64,000 nucleotides of DNA from Sphaerospermopsis kisseleviana NIES-73 (GTDB lineage Bacteria; Cyanobacteriota; Cyanobacteriia; Cyanobacteriales; Nostocaceae): NCBI RefSeq assembly GCF_002368075.1, contig NZ_AP018314.1, positions 303,397-367,396 of the forward strand, in the 5' to 3' direction. Made by a program: the position numbers and the translations under genes. Below, piece after piece: positions 1 to 9,707 of this stretch. The notes below the pieces were generated by a model. The model did not search any database. It was not told the DNA's origin and was given only the letters and a program-made list of their open reading frames with translations. How positions within the stretch are numbered: the first letter of the stretch is position 1; every line of letters starts with the position of its first letter.

Positions 1-2
1 TC

Positions 3-62
3 CCCAGTCCAGCTTATGATGTTGAGGTCGAGAAAATAGCAGTAGTCAATCAACTTTTTTAG
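3..62 (+). CDS. 3' end of an unidentified upstream gene (partial)
   Basis: An open frame enters from the left edge and ends at TAG (60-62), giving a C-terminus that ends in KIAVVNQLF. The other two plus-strand frames close within the first 40 bases. It stops 10 bases before lgt, so the two may be co-transcribed. Nineteen residues are too few to name a family. Confidence 0.4.
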   Translation, partial: PSPAYDVEVEKIAVVNQLF

Positions 63-72
63 GTAATTTTGC

Positions 73-951
73 ATGGCACTGGATTTTTTTGCTTTGCTCT
101 TGGGATTTCAATTTACTTCTCCAGGACCAATTATATTTGAACTTGGTCCAGTGATTATTCGCTGGTATGGCTTGTTGATTGCCTCAGCCGTGTTAATTGG
201 CGTTAGTCTTTCGCAATATCTGGCAAAGCGTCGTCATGTTAATCCTGAGTTAATTAGTGATTTGTCGATTTGGCTGGTAATTGGGGCTATTCCCGCAGCT
301 AGGCTATATTATGTTTTATTTCAATGGTCAGAATATTCCCAGCATCCAGAGAGGATTATAGCCATTTGGCAGGGAGGTATTGCCATTCATGGAGCAATTA
401 TTGGTGGTGTCATAGCGGCATTAATCTTTGCCAAAGTCAAAAAGATATCTTTTTGGCAATTAGCAGATTTAGTAGCGCCTTCGCTGATTTTAGGGCAAGC
501 GATTGGACGTTGGGGTAATTTTTTCAATTCTGAAGCTTTTGGCAGACCAACGGATTTACCCTGGAAGCTGTATATTCCCTTGGATCATCGTCCCCCCAAC
601 TTGGCTAATTTTGAATATTTCCATCCCACTTTTCTATATGAATCTCTGTGGAATTTAATGGTTTTTGCCCTGCTGCTAACTTTATTTTTTCGCGCTTTAT
701 CTGGCAAACCACGCCTAAAGGTAGGGACATTATTTCTCGTTTACTGGGTAGCTTACAGCTTAGGACGATTTTGGATTGAAGGCTTACGCACAGATAGCTT
801 GATGCTAGGTCCACTCAGGATTGCTCAAATAGTTAGTTTAACGGGAATTTCTTTAGGTTTAGCTGGTTTAGCTTGGCTTTATTTATTCAAACGCCCTTTA
901 CCTGATGTTGTTTCTTCCTCTAAAGGTGATGGGGTGACTGGTGATTGGTGA
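73..951 (+). CDS. lgt: Prolipoprotein diacylglyceryl transferase
   Basis: Lgt moves the diacylglyceryl group of phosphatidylglycerol to the lipobox cysteine of prolipoproteins in the cytoplasmic membrane, the first step of lipoprotein maturation. At 292 aa it has the family's usual length and multi-pass hydrophobic profile. Diagnostic motifs are visible: [12 protein letters not shown] near residue 100 and the signature [13 protein letters not shown] near 145, with the conserved Arg and Asn. It starts at ATG 10 bases after the partial upstream frame. Its last residues (GDGVTGDW, stop TGA) are made of the GGTGACTGGTGATT-type tandem repeat common between genes here, so the 3' end seems to have been remodelled by a repeat. 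Lipoprotein clients in the window include the proteins at 58463 and 61279. Confidence 0.96.
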   Translation: MALDFFALLLGFQFTSPGPIIFELGPVIIRWYGLLIASAVLIGVSLSQYLAKRRHVNPELISDLSIWLVIGAIPAARLYYVLFQWSEYSQHPERIIAIWQGGIAIHGAIIGGVIAALIFAKVKKISFWQLADLVAPSLILGQAIGRWGNFFNSEAFGRPTDLPWKLYIPLDHRPPNLANFEYFHPTFLYESLWNLMVFALLLTLFFRALSGKPRLKVGTLFLVYWVAYSLGRFWIEGLRTDSLMLGPLRIAQIVSLTGISLGLAGLAWLYLFKRPLPDVVSSSKGDGVTGDW

Positions 952-953
952 TT

Positions 954-1053
954 CTATTTTGGATTTTGGATTTTGGATTTTGGATTGTATTTCATGAATC
1001 CAATCTAAAATCTAAAATCTAAAATTCTTCTGACTCCTGACTCCTGACTCCTG
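954..1053. repeat. STRR heptanucleotide tandem repeats after lgt
   Basis: Three tandem families lie in a row: TTTTGGA units, AATCTAA units (roughly the complement, so the two can pair as a long hairpin) and GACTCCT units. Short tandemly repeated repetitive sequences of this kind are characteristic of heterocystous cyanobacteria. Confidence 0.85.
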
Positions 1054-1213
1054 TACGGGCGAAGTAGGGGCGAAGCCTGCCTGTCGGCAGACAGGCATTC
1101 GGAAAATAACCTGTGATAAAAATTGATAATTAGTTGCCCGAATGCTTCGCCCTTACAGGAAAATAGCCTGTTCATAAAATTGATAATTGTTCGCCCGAAT
1201 GCTTCGCCCCTAC
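1054..1213. repeat. REP-like inverted repeat, two copies
   Basis: Arms reading TAGGGGCGAAGC..ATTCGG and CCGAATGCTTCGCCC flank a conserved core (AAAATAACCTGTGATAAAA, then TTGATAATT). The first left arm is interrupted by a palindromic insert (CTGCCTGTCGGCAGACAGGC) relative to other copies. The same family occurs at 16508, 22799, 25398, 33381, 51535 and 59401. Confidence 0.8.
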
Positions 1214-1229
1214 GACTTCTGACTCCTGC

Positions 1230-1320
1230 CCAAAAATAAAAAATGCCCCAGAGTTTTCTCTAGGGCTTAACCAGGGTGCATCTACCATATCTCTCTACTA
1301 GGCTAGGGGCGTTGATCCGG
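1230..1320 (-). ncRNA. Candidate small RNA with intrinsic terminator, divergent from cobM
   Basis: Read on the minus strand, GCCCTAGAG-AAAA-CTCTGGGGC (1245-1266) is followed by ATTTTTTATTTTT, a good Rho-independent terminator. No minus-strand ORF ends into it, so a short RNA starting between here and cobM is the simplest explanation. A TTGACT box lies further upstream near 1330-1335, but no convincing -10 pairs with it. The 5' end is a guess and no known cyanobacterial sRNA was recognised. Confidence 0.3.
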
Positions 1321-1376
1321 AAGGGTAGTCAAGAAATGCCAAAAAAATTTTTTTGGGAATAGTTGTGTAGGTTTCT

Positions 1377-2186
1377 ATGAGTGAATGTACGAATGATATG
1401 AGTGATGCAAGTTTGATTCCTCCCTTAGAATCAGCAGTGTATATTGTGGGAGCAGGACCAGGAGATCCAGATTTATTAACGGTTAAGGCGCAAAAACTCC
1501 TCTCTAGGGCTGATGTAATTTTATTTGCTGATTCTTTAATTCCAGAACAGATTTTAGATATTTGTCGGCAAGATGCCGAGATTATTAAAACGGCGAATAA
1601 GACTTTAGAAGAGATTTTACCGATCATGGTGGAAGCGGTGCGATCGCATAAGTCTGTGGTGCGTCTTCATTCTGGTGATCCTAGTCTCTACAGTGCTATC
1701 CATGAGCAAATGCAGCTTTTGGCGGAGGCGAATATTCCTTTTGAAGTTATCCCTGGTATTAGTGCTTTTCAAGCTGCGGCCGCTAAACTCAAGATAGAGT
1801 TAACAGTGCCTAATTTGGTACAAAGTATTATCCTCACCCGCATCAGTGGACGCACAGAAGTACCAGCCAGAGAGGAATTGGCTAGTTTGGCTGCACATCA
1901 AGCTAGTTTGTGTTTATACCTGAGTGCGCGTCATGTTGCCAATGCCCAAGCTCAACTCTTGGAACATTACCCACCACAAACCCAAGTCGCTATTTGCTTT
2001 CGTATCGGGTGGCCTGATGAAAAAATCCGGGTTGTTCCTCTTGACAAAATGGCAGAATGTACTCAACAAGAACAATTACTGCGAACTACACTTTATATCA
2101 TTAGTCCTGCCCTCTTACCAGTAACAAGTCGTTCTCGTTTATACCATCCACAACATAATCATTTGTTTCGTTCATCTCATCACTGA
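1377..2186 (+). CDS. cobM: Precorrin-4 C11-methyltransferase
   Basis: CobM transfers a methyl group from S-adenosylmethionine to C11 of precorrin-4 during corrin-ring (cobalamin) synthesis. At 269 aa it is a typical tetrapyrrole methylase. The SAM-binding motif IVGAGPGDPDLLTVKA lies near residue 24, followed by ADVILFADSLIP and the RLHSGDPSLYSAI segment, all typical of the CobM/CbiF group. No other corrin genes flank it; scattered cob genes are normal in cyanobacteria. No cobalamin riboswitch was recognised in the 160 bases upstream. ATG 1377 has no strong Shine-Dalgarno sequence. Confidence 0.93.
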   Translation: MSECTNDMSDASLIPPLESAVYIVGAGPGDPDLLTVKAQKLLSRADVILFADSLIPEQILDICRQDAEIIKTANKTLEEILPIMVEAVRSHKSVVRLHSGDPSLYSAIHEQMQLLAEANIPFEVIPGISAFQAAAAKLKIELTVPNLVQSIILTRISGRTEVPAREELASLAAHQASLCLYLSARHVANAQAQLLEHYPPQTQVAICFRIGWPDEKIRVVPLDKMAECTQQEQLLRTTLYIISPALLPVTSRSRLYHPQHNHLFRSSHH

Positions 2187-2333
2187 ATGCAGAAAACAAA
2201 GTAAAATTAGGAGAATCATTGCTACCTTCTCAGGATGGCAATTCTCAAATTTTAATGAATATTTGAAAATTCATTAAGATTATTCCGGCAATTATTTGGT
2301 TTTTTTGTAATTTTAAATTTTGAATTGTTGATT

Positions 2334-2687
2334 ATGCCATTAATCAAAGTCCAAACTTCTGTATCTGCTCCAGAAAAAGCTAAAATTGAGTCCATGCTCA
2401 AAGGTTTATCAGCGAAGTTAGCTAAACATACAGGTAAACCTGAATCTTATGTCATGACAGCTTTTGAACCTGAAGTACCCATGACTTTTGCGGGAACTAC
2501 AGAGCCAGTTTGCTATATTGAAATTAAAAGTGTTGGCACAATGAAACCTGAACAAACTTTAGCTATGAGTCAGGAATTTTGCCAGGAAATTAACTTTTGC
2601 TTGGGTGTTCCTACAAATAGAATTTATATAGAATTTGCTGACGCTAAGGGTTTTATGTGGGGTTGGAATAGTACAACCTTTGGTTAA
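2334..2687 (+). CDS. Macrophage migration inhibitory factor (MIF) / tautomerase-family protein
   Basis: A 117-aa protein of the MIF/4-oxalocrotonate tautomerase superfamily. The open frame extends back to TTG 2325, but ATG 2334 is preferred because it yields MPLIKVQTS: in this family the N-terminal Met is removed and the exposed Pro is the catalytic base. The MIF-like C-terminal segment (NRIYIEFADAKGFMWGWNSTTFG spans about residues 94-117) is present. Its physiological substrate in cyanobacteria is unknown; phenylpyruvate tautomerisation is a family activity, not shown here. It stands alone between cobM and the large kinase gene. Confidence 0.85.
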   Translation: MPLIKVQTSVSAPEKAKIESMLKGLSAKLAKHTGKPESYVMTAFEPEVPMTFAGTTEPVCYIEIKSVGTMKPEQTLAMSQEFCQEINFCLGVPTNRIYIEFADAKGFMWGWNSTTFG

Positions 2688-2699
2688 TGTTTTTTAAGC

Positions 2700-2729
2700 A
2701 TTCAGCTATCAGCTATCAGCTATCAGCTA
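2700..2729. repeat. CAGCTAT tandem repeat
   Basis: Four near-perfect heptamers (CAGCTAT) lie just after the MIF-family gene, in the usual STRR position at a gene's 3' side. Confidence 0.8.
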
Positions 2730-2871
2730 ATAAATTTCAGATTAAATAGACATCTGGTGACAAATAATCTAGAGATGTTACATGAAGCGTCTCTACAAAA
2801 GTTGTCTAAAGCATTTAGTTGATGTCTAAATAAATAAACCTAACTATTCCCTATTTATCAAATAATGAGTT

Positions 2872-5800
2872 ATGAGCAAGAGTAATATCTCTGCTATCAC
2901 TATTCCTGGTTATCGCATCACAGAAGTCATTCATGTTAGCACTAGAACGACTGTATATCGTGGTGAGCAAGAAAAGACTCAAACTCCAGTCATCATCAAA
3001 ACTTTAAACGCACAATATCCCCAATTGCACGAATTGATATCCTTAAAAAATCAGTTCACAATTACCCAAGAAATAGAACATCCGAATATTATCAAATCCT
3101 ATGTTTTAGAAACTTATGGTAATAGTTATGCTCTGATTTTAGAAGATATTGACGGCATATCTCTTCATCAATATGCTAAGTGGCAACCATTAACATTAGA
3201 TTGGTTTTTCCATATTTCTATTTCCATTGTTGAGGCGTTAGAATATCTATATCAAAATAAAATTATTCATAAAGATATCAAGCCCAAAAATATTATTATT
3301 AATCCACAAACAAAGAAAATTAAACTCATAGATTTTAGTATTTCTTGTCTTTTACCTAAAGAAGTTGCTGAAATTAAAAACCTAAATGTATTAGAAGGAA
3401 CGCTTCCCTATATGTCACCAGAACAAACGGGAAGAATGAATCGCGGGATAGACTACCGGACTGATTTTTATTCTTTGGGTGTGACATTGTATGAATTACT
3501 CACAGGACAATTACCTTTTATGAGTAATAATCCTTTAGAGTTGGTGCATTGTCATCTGGCGAAAACTCCTGAACATCCCAGGGAAATTAATCCCCAAATT
3601 CCTGAGATTGTAGCAGATATCATTCTGAAATTAATGGCAAAAACACCAGAGGAAAGATATCAAACAGCCAGGGGAATTAGATATGATTTAGAAATCTGTA
3701 AACAAATGTTATTAAATCAAGGTGCAATTTCTCATTTTGATTTAGGACAAAGAGATATAGCCGACAGATTTATAATTTCTGATAAAATTTATGGTAGAGA
3801 AAATGAGATTATTACTTTATTGGATGCTTTTGAAAGAGTCAGTAATGGCAATAAAGAATTAATCTTAGTAGCTGGTTTTTCTGGTATTGGTAAAACTGCG
3901 GTTATTAATGAAATTCATAAACCTATTATCCGTCAAAAAGGTTATTTTATTTCTGGCAAATATGATCAATTTCAACGCAATATTCCTTTGTCGGCTTTAG
4001 TAAAAGCATTGCAGAGTTTATTACAGCAACTTTTAACCGAAAGTACCGACAAGTTACAAGAATGGAAAAATCATATTCTATCCGCACTGGGAGAACAAGG
4101 ACAAGTTATCATTGATGTCATTCCCGAACTAGAAAATATGATTGGTAAGCAACCTGATGTCCCAGAACTTACAGGTAGTGCTGCTCAAAATCGCTTTAAT
4201 TTTCTCTTTGGTAAATTTATTCAAATATTTGCCACAAAAGAACATCCATTAGTAATTTTTTTAGATGATTTACAATGGGCTGATGCAGCTTCTTTGAAGT
4301 TAATAGAATTATTAATTAGTGAAACAGATACTCAATATTTATTGTTAATTGGTGCATATCGAGATAATGAAGTCTATACTGGACATCCTTTAATAATCAC
4401 CTTAGATAATATTAGCAAAGCAGATGTTATAGTTAATCAAATAAACCTACAGCCTTTAGATAAATCACACTTAAATCAACTAATAGTAGATACTTTATAT
4501 TGTCCAGAATCTGAAACAGAATCCCTCACTGAATTACTGTTAATCAAAACCCAAGGAAACCCATTTTTTACTAATCAATTTATGAAATCCATGTATGAGG
4601 ATGGGTTGATTAGTTTTAATTTTAATTTTGGTTATTGGCAGTGTGATATTTATGCAGCTAAGGCTTTATATCAAAATGATGATATTGTAGAGTTTTTAGG
4701 AACGCAAATCAAAAAATTACCAGTTGATACACAAAACATCTTGAAAATTGCAGCTTGTATAGGTAATCAATTTGATTTATATACTTTATCTATCGTCTGT
4801 GAAAAATCACAATTAAAAATAGCTACAAATTTATGGAATGCTTTGAAACAAGGTTTGATTTTACCACAAGATGAAAGTTATAAATTTTATGTAGATAGTG
4901 CAGATAGTATAGATGTTATTTCCTTATCTGCTGCGGAATTAAAATTAAATAATTTGGAAAGACTGACAGTTAAATATAAGTTTCTCCATGACAGAGTACA
5001 ACAAGCTGCTTATTTCTTGATTCCTGATGCCGAGAAACAAGCAACACACCTGAAAATCGGCAAATTAATTTTAAAAAATACTGATTCTGGGGAACTAGAA
5101 GAAAGAATATTTGAAATAGTCAACCAGCTTAATATTAGTGTTGAATTAATTACTAATGAATTAGATAAATATGAATTAGCTAAACTCAACTTAATTGCAG
5201 GGCAAAAAGCTAAGTTGTCTACAGCTTATGAAGCCGCTGTGATATATTTAAGAATGGGTTTAGAACTGTTAGCAATAGATAGTTGGCAAAATCAGTATGA
5301 TTTGACTTTAAATCTTTATGTAGAAGCTGTCGAAGCCGAATTTTTAAACATTAATTTTGATCAAGCACAAACCTATATAAAAATAGTCAAAAACCATGCA
5401 CATAGTTTACTTGATCAAGTGAAAGTATATGAAGCAGAAATGCAAATATATATGGCTCAGGTACAAATCCAATTAGCCATTGAAACAGGTTTAAATATTA
5501 CCAATTTGTTGGGAGTTAACTTAGAAAAAGAACCACCAGAAAACTTAAATGTTGATGATTTAATCAATTTACCTGTGATGACTGCACCGGATAAAATTGC
5601 AGCGATGCGGATTTTAGCTAACATGACTGCTGCTAGTTATTTTGTTGATCCGGCATTATTTCCAGCAATTATTTTTACAATGATACATTTATCGGTTAAA
5701 TATGGTAATTGTTCAAGTTCTGCTCATGGGTATGTGAATTATGGTGTAATATTATGTGGATTTTTCTTAGATATTGATACTGGATACCGCTATGGTAAAT

Positions 5801-8310
5801 TGGCTTTGAATTTATTGGATAAATTGGATGCCAAAGAAATTAAATGTAGAGTTTTGGTAATGTGGAATGCTAATATTAATTTTTGGAAAAATCATGTTGA
5901 TAAAACAATAGATAGTTTACTGGAATCTATAAATTGTGGTATAGAAGTGGGAGATTTAGAATATGCTGGTTATGCTTCCGCTATGTACAATATAAATATG
6001 ATATTAAATGGAGAAAATTTAGCATCTATATTTCAGCATCTCGAAACATATATACATTTAATGTGTAATTTCAAGCAAGAGGGAACTGTTCCTGTTCACC
6101 AAGTCTGGAAACAGTTTGTGTTGAATTTTTTAGATAGCAATAATATTAAGAAATCGGATTTTAGTGGTAATTCATTTAATGAATCTGTATTATTACCACT
6201 TTTATTAGAGACCAACAGCTCTACAACATTGTTTTCTTTGTATTTAGCAAAAAGTATATTTTTTTATTTTTTTAGAAATACTGAAAAATCCCTTGAAAGT
6301 GCGGTTAAAGGACAGGAATATTTAAAGTATGTTGTTGGACAAATTACTGTAAGTTACCATAATTTATACTACTCTTTATCTCTTTTGGCTGAATATCCAA
6401 ATCAATCTATAAGCGAACAAAAGACAAGTTTAAAAACTGTTTTAGCCAATCAAAAACAAATGCAATTTTGGGCTAATCATGCACCGCAAAACTATCAGCA
6501 TAAGTATGATTTAGTAGCAGCAGAAACAGCAAGAGTTTTGGGTAATAATTGGCAAGCGATGGAACTTTATGATCAAGCAATTGCTGGAGCAAAGGAAAAT
6601 AAATATATCCAAGAAGAAGCAATTGCGAATGAATTAGCTGCTCAATTTTATCTGGAATCTGGTAAAATAAAAATTGCTCAAACTTACTTAATAGATGCTT
6701 ATTATTGTTATGTTAATTGGGGTGCTAAAGCTAAAGTAGAAGATTTAGAAATAACCTATCCTCAGCTACTTATTCCTATTCTCAAGCAAAAAGCAATAGA
6801 CAGTGAAGAACCTAATTTGATTAGTAAGCTTATATCTGATTCTAGCAATAGCAGTGTATCAGCAATTTTAGATTTAGAAACAGTTACTAAAGCATCTCTA
6901 GCCATTTCTTCGGAAATTAAGATAGAAAAATTACTACATACTTTACTGGATGTAATTGTAGAAAATACAGGAGCAAAAAAAGCTGTTTTTATTTTACAGC
7001 AAGAAGGCAACTTATTTGTTGTACCACAATATCGAGAAAACCAAAAAGTTGAGTTAAACTTTACACAATTCAGTGAGCATCAAAACTTACCATTAAGCGT
7101 TATCAATTATGTTTTGAATACTCAAAAAGACATCTTGATTAATGATGCTACTAATGAAAAAACATTTGCTGTTGATCCTTATATTATTAAATATCAACCT
7201 AAATCTATTCTCTGCAATCCTATTTTAAATCAAGGTAAAGTTATCGGCATTATCTATTTAGAAAATGATTTAACAGTAGGTGCATTTACCCCGGAAAGAC
7301 TGAAAGTATTAAAACTTTTATCTTCCCAAGCAGCTATTTCCTTAGAAAATGCCCAACTCTATGGTAAATTAGAAGAAAAAGTTGCCAATAGAACTCAGGA
7401 ATTAAATGAAAAAAATCTGCACTTAGAAAAAACACTGCGGGAATTACAATTTACACAACTGCAACTAATTCAAACGGAAAAAATGTCTAGTTTAGGACAA
7501 TTAGTTGCTGGTATTGCCCATGAAATTAATAATCCTGTAAATTTTATCTATGGTAATATCGATCATGCTCAAAACTATATTGAAGCTTTGATAAATTTGC
7601 TCAATCTTTATAAACAAGAGTATCCCCAACCTACATCTTTATTGCAACAAAAGATGGCAGAAATAGATTTAGATTTTTTGATTGTAGACTTACCAAAAAT
7701 ACTCAGTTCAATGTCTGTAGGTGCAGATCGTATCCGCAACATTGTTCTAGGATTACGTAATTTTTCCCGTTTAGATGAATCAGAAATGAAGTTTGTAGAT
7801 ATCCATGAGGGGATTGAAAGTACATTAATGCTGTTGCAACCCCGGTTTAAGGAAAAGTTAGGTTATGCACAAAATATAGTTATTAAAGATTATGGTAAGT
7901 TACCTTTAGTTATCTGTTACGCTTCGCAGCTAAATCAGGTGTTTATGAATATTATCAGTAATGCGATTGATGCTTTATATCAACATGAGCAGAGTTTATC
8001 AAAAGCGGCAAAAGAATTGTATTTTAGTCAAATTAAAATTAGTACAGCTATCATTAATAATGATTGGGTGAAAATTTCCATTAAAGATAATGCAATGGGA
8101 ATTAATCCAGAAATTAAACAACGGATATTTGATCCTTTTTTCACAACTAAACCTGTTGGTGAAGGTACAGGTTTAGGTTTATCAATTAGTTATCAAATTA
8201 TCGTAGACAAACATAGTGGGAGAATAGAGTGCTTGTCTGAACCAGGAATGGGTACAGAATTTATTATTCAAATTCCTATTAATTCGCGTCAGAAAAGCAA
8301 CCCAAGTTGA
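2872..8310 (+). CDS. Hybrid Ser/Thr kinase - AAA-type ATPase - GAF - histidine kinase
   Basis: A 1812-aa multidomain kinase of the cyanobacterial HstK type. Domains in order: a Ser/Thr kinase (about 10-275) with HKDIKPKN at 133-140 (catalytic Asp 135) and DFS in place of DFG at 154-156; an AAA-type ATPase with Walker A GFSGIGKT at 335-342 and Walker B LDDLQW at 464-469; a long helical TPR-like region (about 600-1300); a GAF domain (about 1345-1495); a short coiled coil; and a histidine kinase with phospho-acceptor H1550 (GIAHEINNP) and ATP-binding GTGLGLS near 1765. It therefore has both Ser/Thr and His kinase catalytic parts, probably cytoplasmic since no membrane segment is seen. No response regulator is adjacent, and its signal is unknown. 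The first domain lacks a clear glycine-rich loop. Confidence 0.93.
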   Translation: MSKSNISAITIPGYRITEVIHVSTRTTVYRGEQEKTQTPVIIKTLNAQYPQLHELISLKNQFTITQEIEHPNIIKSYVLETYGNSYALILEDIDGISLHQYAKWQPLTLDWFFHISISIVEALEYLYQNKIIHKDIKPKNIIINPQTKKIKLIDFSISCLLPKEVAEIKNLNVLEGTLPYMSPEQTGRMNRGIDYRTDFYSLGVTLYELLTGQLPFMSNNPLELVHCHLAKTPEHPREINPQIPEIVADIILKLMAKTPEERYQTARGIRYDLEICKQMLLNQGAISHFDLGQRDIADRFIISDKIYGRENEIITLLDAFERVSNGNKELILVAGFSGIGKTAVINEIHKPIIRQKGYFISGKYDQFQRNIPLSALVKALQSLLQQLLTESTDKLQEWKNHILSALGEQGQVIIDVIPELENMIGKQPDVPELTGSAAQNRFNFLFGKFIQIFATKEHPLVIFLDDLQWADAASLKLIELLISETDTQYLLLIGAYRDNEVYTGHPLIITLDNISKADVIVNQINLQPLDKSHLNQLIVDTLYCPESETESLTELLLIKTQGNPFFTNQFMKSMYEDGLISFNFNFGYWQCDIYAAKALYQNDDIVEFLGTQIKKLPVDTQNILKIAACIGNQFDLYTLSIVCEKSQLKIATNLWNALKQGLILPQDESYKFYVDSADSIDVISLSAAELKLNNLERLTVKYKFLHDRVQQAAYFLIPDAEKQATHLKIGKLILKNTDSGELEERIFEIVNQLNISVELITNELDKYELAKLNLIAGQKAKLSTAYEAAVIYLRMGLELLAIDSWQNQYDLTLNLYVEAVEAEFLNINFDQAQTYIKIVKNHAHSLLDQVKVYEAEMQIYMAQVQIQLAIETGLNITNLLGVNLEKEPPENLNVDDLINLPVMTAPDKIAAMRILANMTAASYFVDPALFPAIIFTMIHLSVKYGNCSSSAHGYVNYGVILCGFFLDIDTGYRYGKLALNLLDKLDAKEIKCRVLVMWNANINFWKNHVDKTIDSLLESINCGIEVGDLEYAGYASAMYNINMILNGENLASIFQHLETYIHLMCNFKQEGTVPVHQVWKQFVLNFLDSNNIKKSDFSGNSFNESVLLPLLLETNSSTTLFSLYLAKSIFFYFFRNTEKSLESAVKGQEYLKYVVGQITVSYHNLYYSLSLLAEYPNQSISEQKTSLKTVLANQKQMQFWANHAPQNYQHKYDLVAAETARVLGNNWQAMELYDQAIAGAKENKYIQEEAIANELAAQFYLESGKIKIAQTYLIDAYYCYVNWGAKAKVEDLEITYPQLLIPILKQKAIDSEEPNLISKLISDSSNSSVSAILDLETVTKASLAISSEIKIEKLLHTLLDVIVENTGAKKAVFILQQEGNLFVVPQYRENQKVELNFTQFSEHQNLPLSVINYVLNTQKDILINDATNEKTFAVDPYIIKYQPKSILCNPILNQGKVIGIIYLENDLTVGAFTPERLKVLKLLSSQAAISLENAQLYGKLEEKVANRTQELNEKNLHLEKTLRELQFTQLQLIQTEKMSSLGQLVAGIAHEINNPVNFIYGNIDHAQNYIEALINLLNLYKQEYPQPTSLLQQKMAEIDLDFLIVDLPKILSSMSVGADRIRNIVLGLRNFSRLDESEMKFVDIHEGIESTLMLLQPRFKEKLGYAQNIVIKDYGKLPLVICYASQLNQVFMNIISNAIDALYQHEQSLSKAAKELYFSQIKISTAIINNDWVKISIKDNAMGINPEIKQRIFDPFFTTKPVGEGTGLGLSISYQIIVDKHSGRIECLSEPGMGTEFIIQIPINSRQKSNPS

Positions 8311-8357
8311 GAGCATGGGTGTAGGATAGAGATATAGAATCAAATTATGGTTTTTTT

Positions 8358-9443
8358 ATGTCTGCTACACCCCTGGTATCTCTGGTAAATTCCACTAACT
8401 CTACAAACTCTACCACTGCAAACTCTGAACTTGTTTCCCCTCTTCTCGGTGCTTCGGTAGCTGAGTTAACCGCTTGGGTTCAAGAACAAGGACAACCTGG
8501 ATACCGGGGGAAACAACTACATAATTGGATATATGATAAAGGTGTGCGTAATTTAGCAGATGTTTCTGTATTTCCTAAAAGTTGGCGAGAAAAAGTTATA
8601 GATATTCCTATAGGTCGTTCATCTCTACATTATCGTTCTGTTGCTGCTGATGATACGGTAAAATATCTGTTGAAATTAGCAGATGGAGAAATTATTGAAA
8701 CTGTTGGTATTCCCAGTGATAAGCGGTTAACGGTTTGTGTTTCTACTCAAGTTGGTTGTCCAATGGCCTGTGATTTTTGTGCGACGGGGAAAGGAGGTTT
8801 TAAACGTAATCTGAGTCGTGCAGAAATTGTGGATCAAGTTTTAACTGTACAGGAAGATTTTCAGCAACGGGTGAGTAATGTGGTGTTTATGGGGATGGGT
8901 GAACCGTTGTTGAATACGGAAAATGTAATTTTGGCTTTGAAATCTTTAAATCAAGATGTGGGAATAGGAGCGCGATCGCTCACTGTTTCTACTGTAGGTA
9001 TTCGCGATCGCATTCGTCAATTAGCCGAACACCATTTTCAAATTACCCTCGCTGTCAGTCTTCATGCACCAAACCAAACATTAAGAGAGCAAATTATTCC
9101 CAGTGCTAAACCCTACCCCATCGAAGACTTACTCGCAGAATGTCGAGAATATGTAGAAATAACCGGACGCAGAGTAACTTTTGAATATATCCTTTTAGCG
9201 GGAGTAAATGACTTACCAGAACACGCTTTAGAATTATCAAAACGTCTGCGCGGTTTTCAAAGTCATGTGAATTTAATTCCTTACAACCCTATCGAGGAAG
9301 TAGATTATAAAAGACCAAACCGCGATAGAATACAAGCTTTTGTTAATGTTCTCCAACAACAAAACATTGCTGTGAGTGTCAGATATTCTCGCGGTTTAGA
9401 AGCAGACGCAGCTTGTGGACAACTGAGAAGAAATAAAAGGTAA
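8358..9443 (+). CDS. rlmN: 23S rRNA (adenine-2503-C2)-methyltransferase, radical SAM
   Basis: RlmN methylates C2 of A2503 in 23S rRNA, and A37 of some tRNAs, by a radical-SAM mechanism. The [4Fe-4S] cluster motif CPMACDFC is visible within [16 protein letters not shown], followed by [11 protein letters not shown] and the C-terminal [13 protein letters not shown], whose Cys belongs to the ping-pong methyl-transfer pair. It is 361 aa with an extra Ser/Thr/Asn-rich N-terminus of about 20 residues; ATG 8358 is taken as the start because the next Met lies inside the conserved region. Two HIP1-like sites (gcgatcgc) lie inside the gene. Confidence 0.96.
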   Translation: MSATPLVSLVNSTNSTNSTTANSELVSPLLGASVAELTAWVQEQGQPGYRGKQLHNWIYDKGVRNLADVSVFPKSWREKVIDIPIGRSSLHYRSVAADDTVKYLLKLADGEIIETVGIPSDKRLTVCVSTQVGCPMACDFCATGKGGFKRNLSRAEIVDQVLTVQEDFQQRVSNVVFMGMGEPLLNTENVILALKSLNQDVGIGARSLTVSTVGIRDRIRQLAEHHFQITLAVSLHAPNQTLREQIIPSAKPYPIEDLLAECREYVEITGRRVTFEYILLAGVNDLPEHALELSKRLRGFQSHVNLIPYNPIEEVDYKRPNRDRIQAFVNVLQQQNIAVSVRYSRGLEADAACGQLRRNKR

Positions 9444-9527
9444 TTGGTAATTCATAATTCATAATTCATAATTCATAATTCATAATTCATAATTATAAAT
9501 TACTACCCAATCACCAATCACCAATCA
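9443..9527. repeat. STRR tandem repeats between rlmN and the zinc-ribbon gene
   Basis: Several copies of AATTCAT followed by CCAATCA units separate two convergent genes. The last unit supplies the stop codon of the minus-strand gene that ends at 9528. Confidence 0.85.
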
Positions 9528-9707
9528 CTATTTTTTAGCATAAATACCTGGTGCATAAGCCTCAATAACCCTACCAGTGCGAGTGCAGCTAATCATCAGG
9601 TAATCACAGGTTGGGCATTGGGTTCTGGTGACTTGACTCTCAGCAATAAAGTGACGTTCAGCTGTACTGCCGCAATTTGGGCAATGAATTTTTTGTAAAA
9701 CTTGCAT
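9528..9707 (-). CDS. Small zinc-ribbon protein (59 aa)
   Basis: A 59-residue ORF starting at ATG (9705-9707) with two CPxC pairs, HCPNCGS near residue 8 and QCPTCDY near 30, which would make a single zinc ribbon. Small zinc-ribbon proteins of this kind are conserved among cyanobacteria, sometimes mislabelled as PriA fragments; that comparison is from memory. Its partner and role are unknown. The gene converges on rlmN, and its stop codon lies in an STRR tract. Confidence 0.7.
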   Translation of the reverse strand: MQVLQKIHCPNCGSTAERHFIAESQVTRTQCPTCDYLMISCTRTGRVIEAYAPGIYAKK

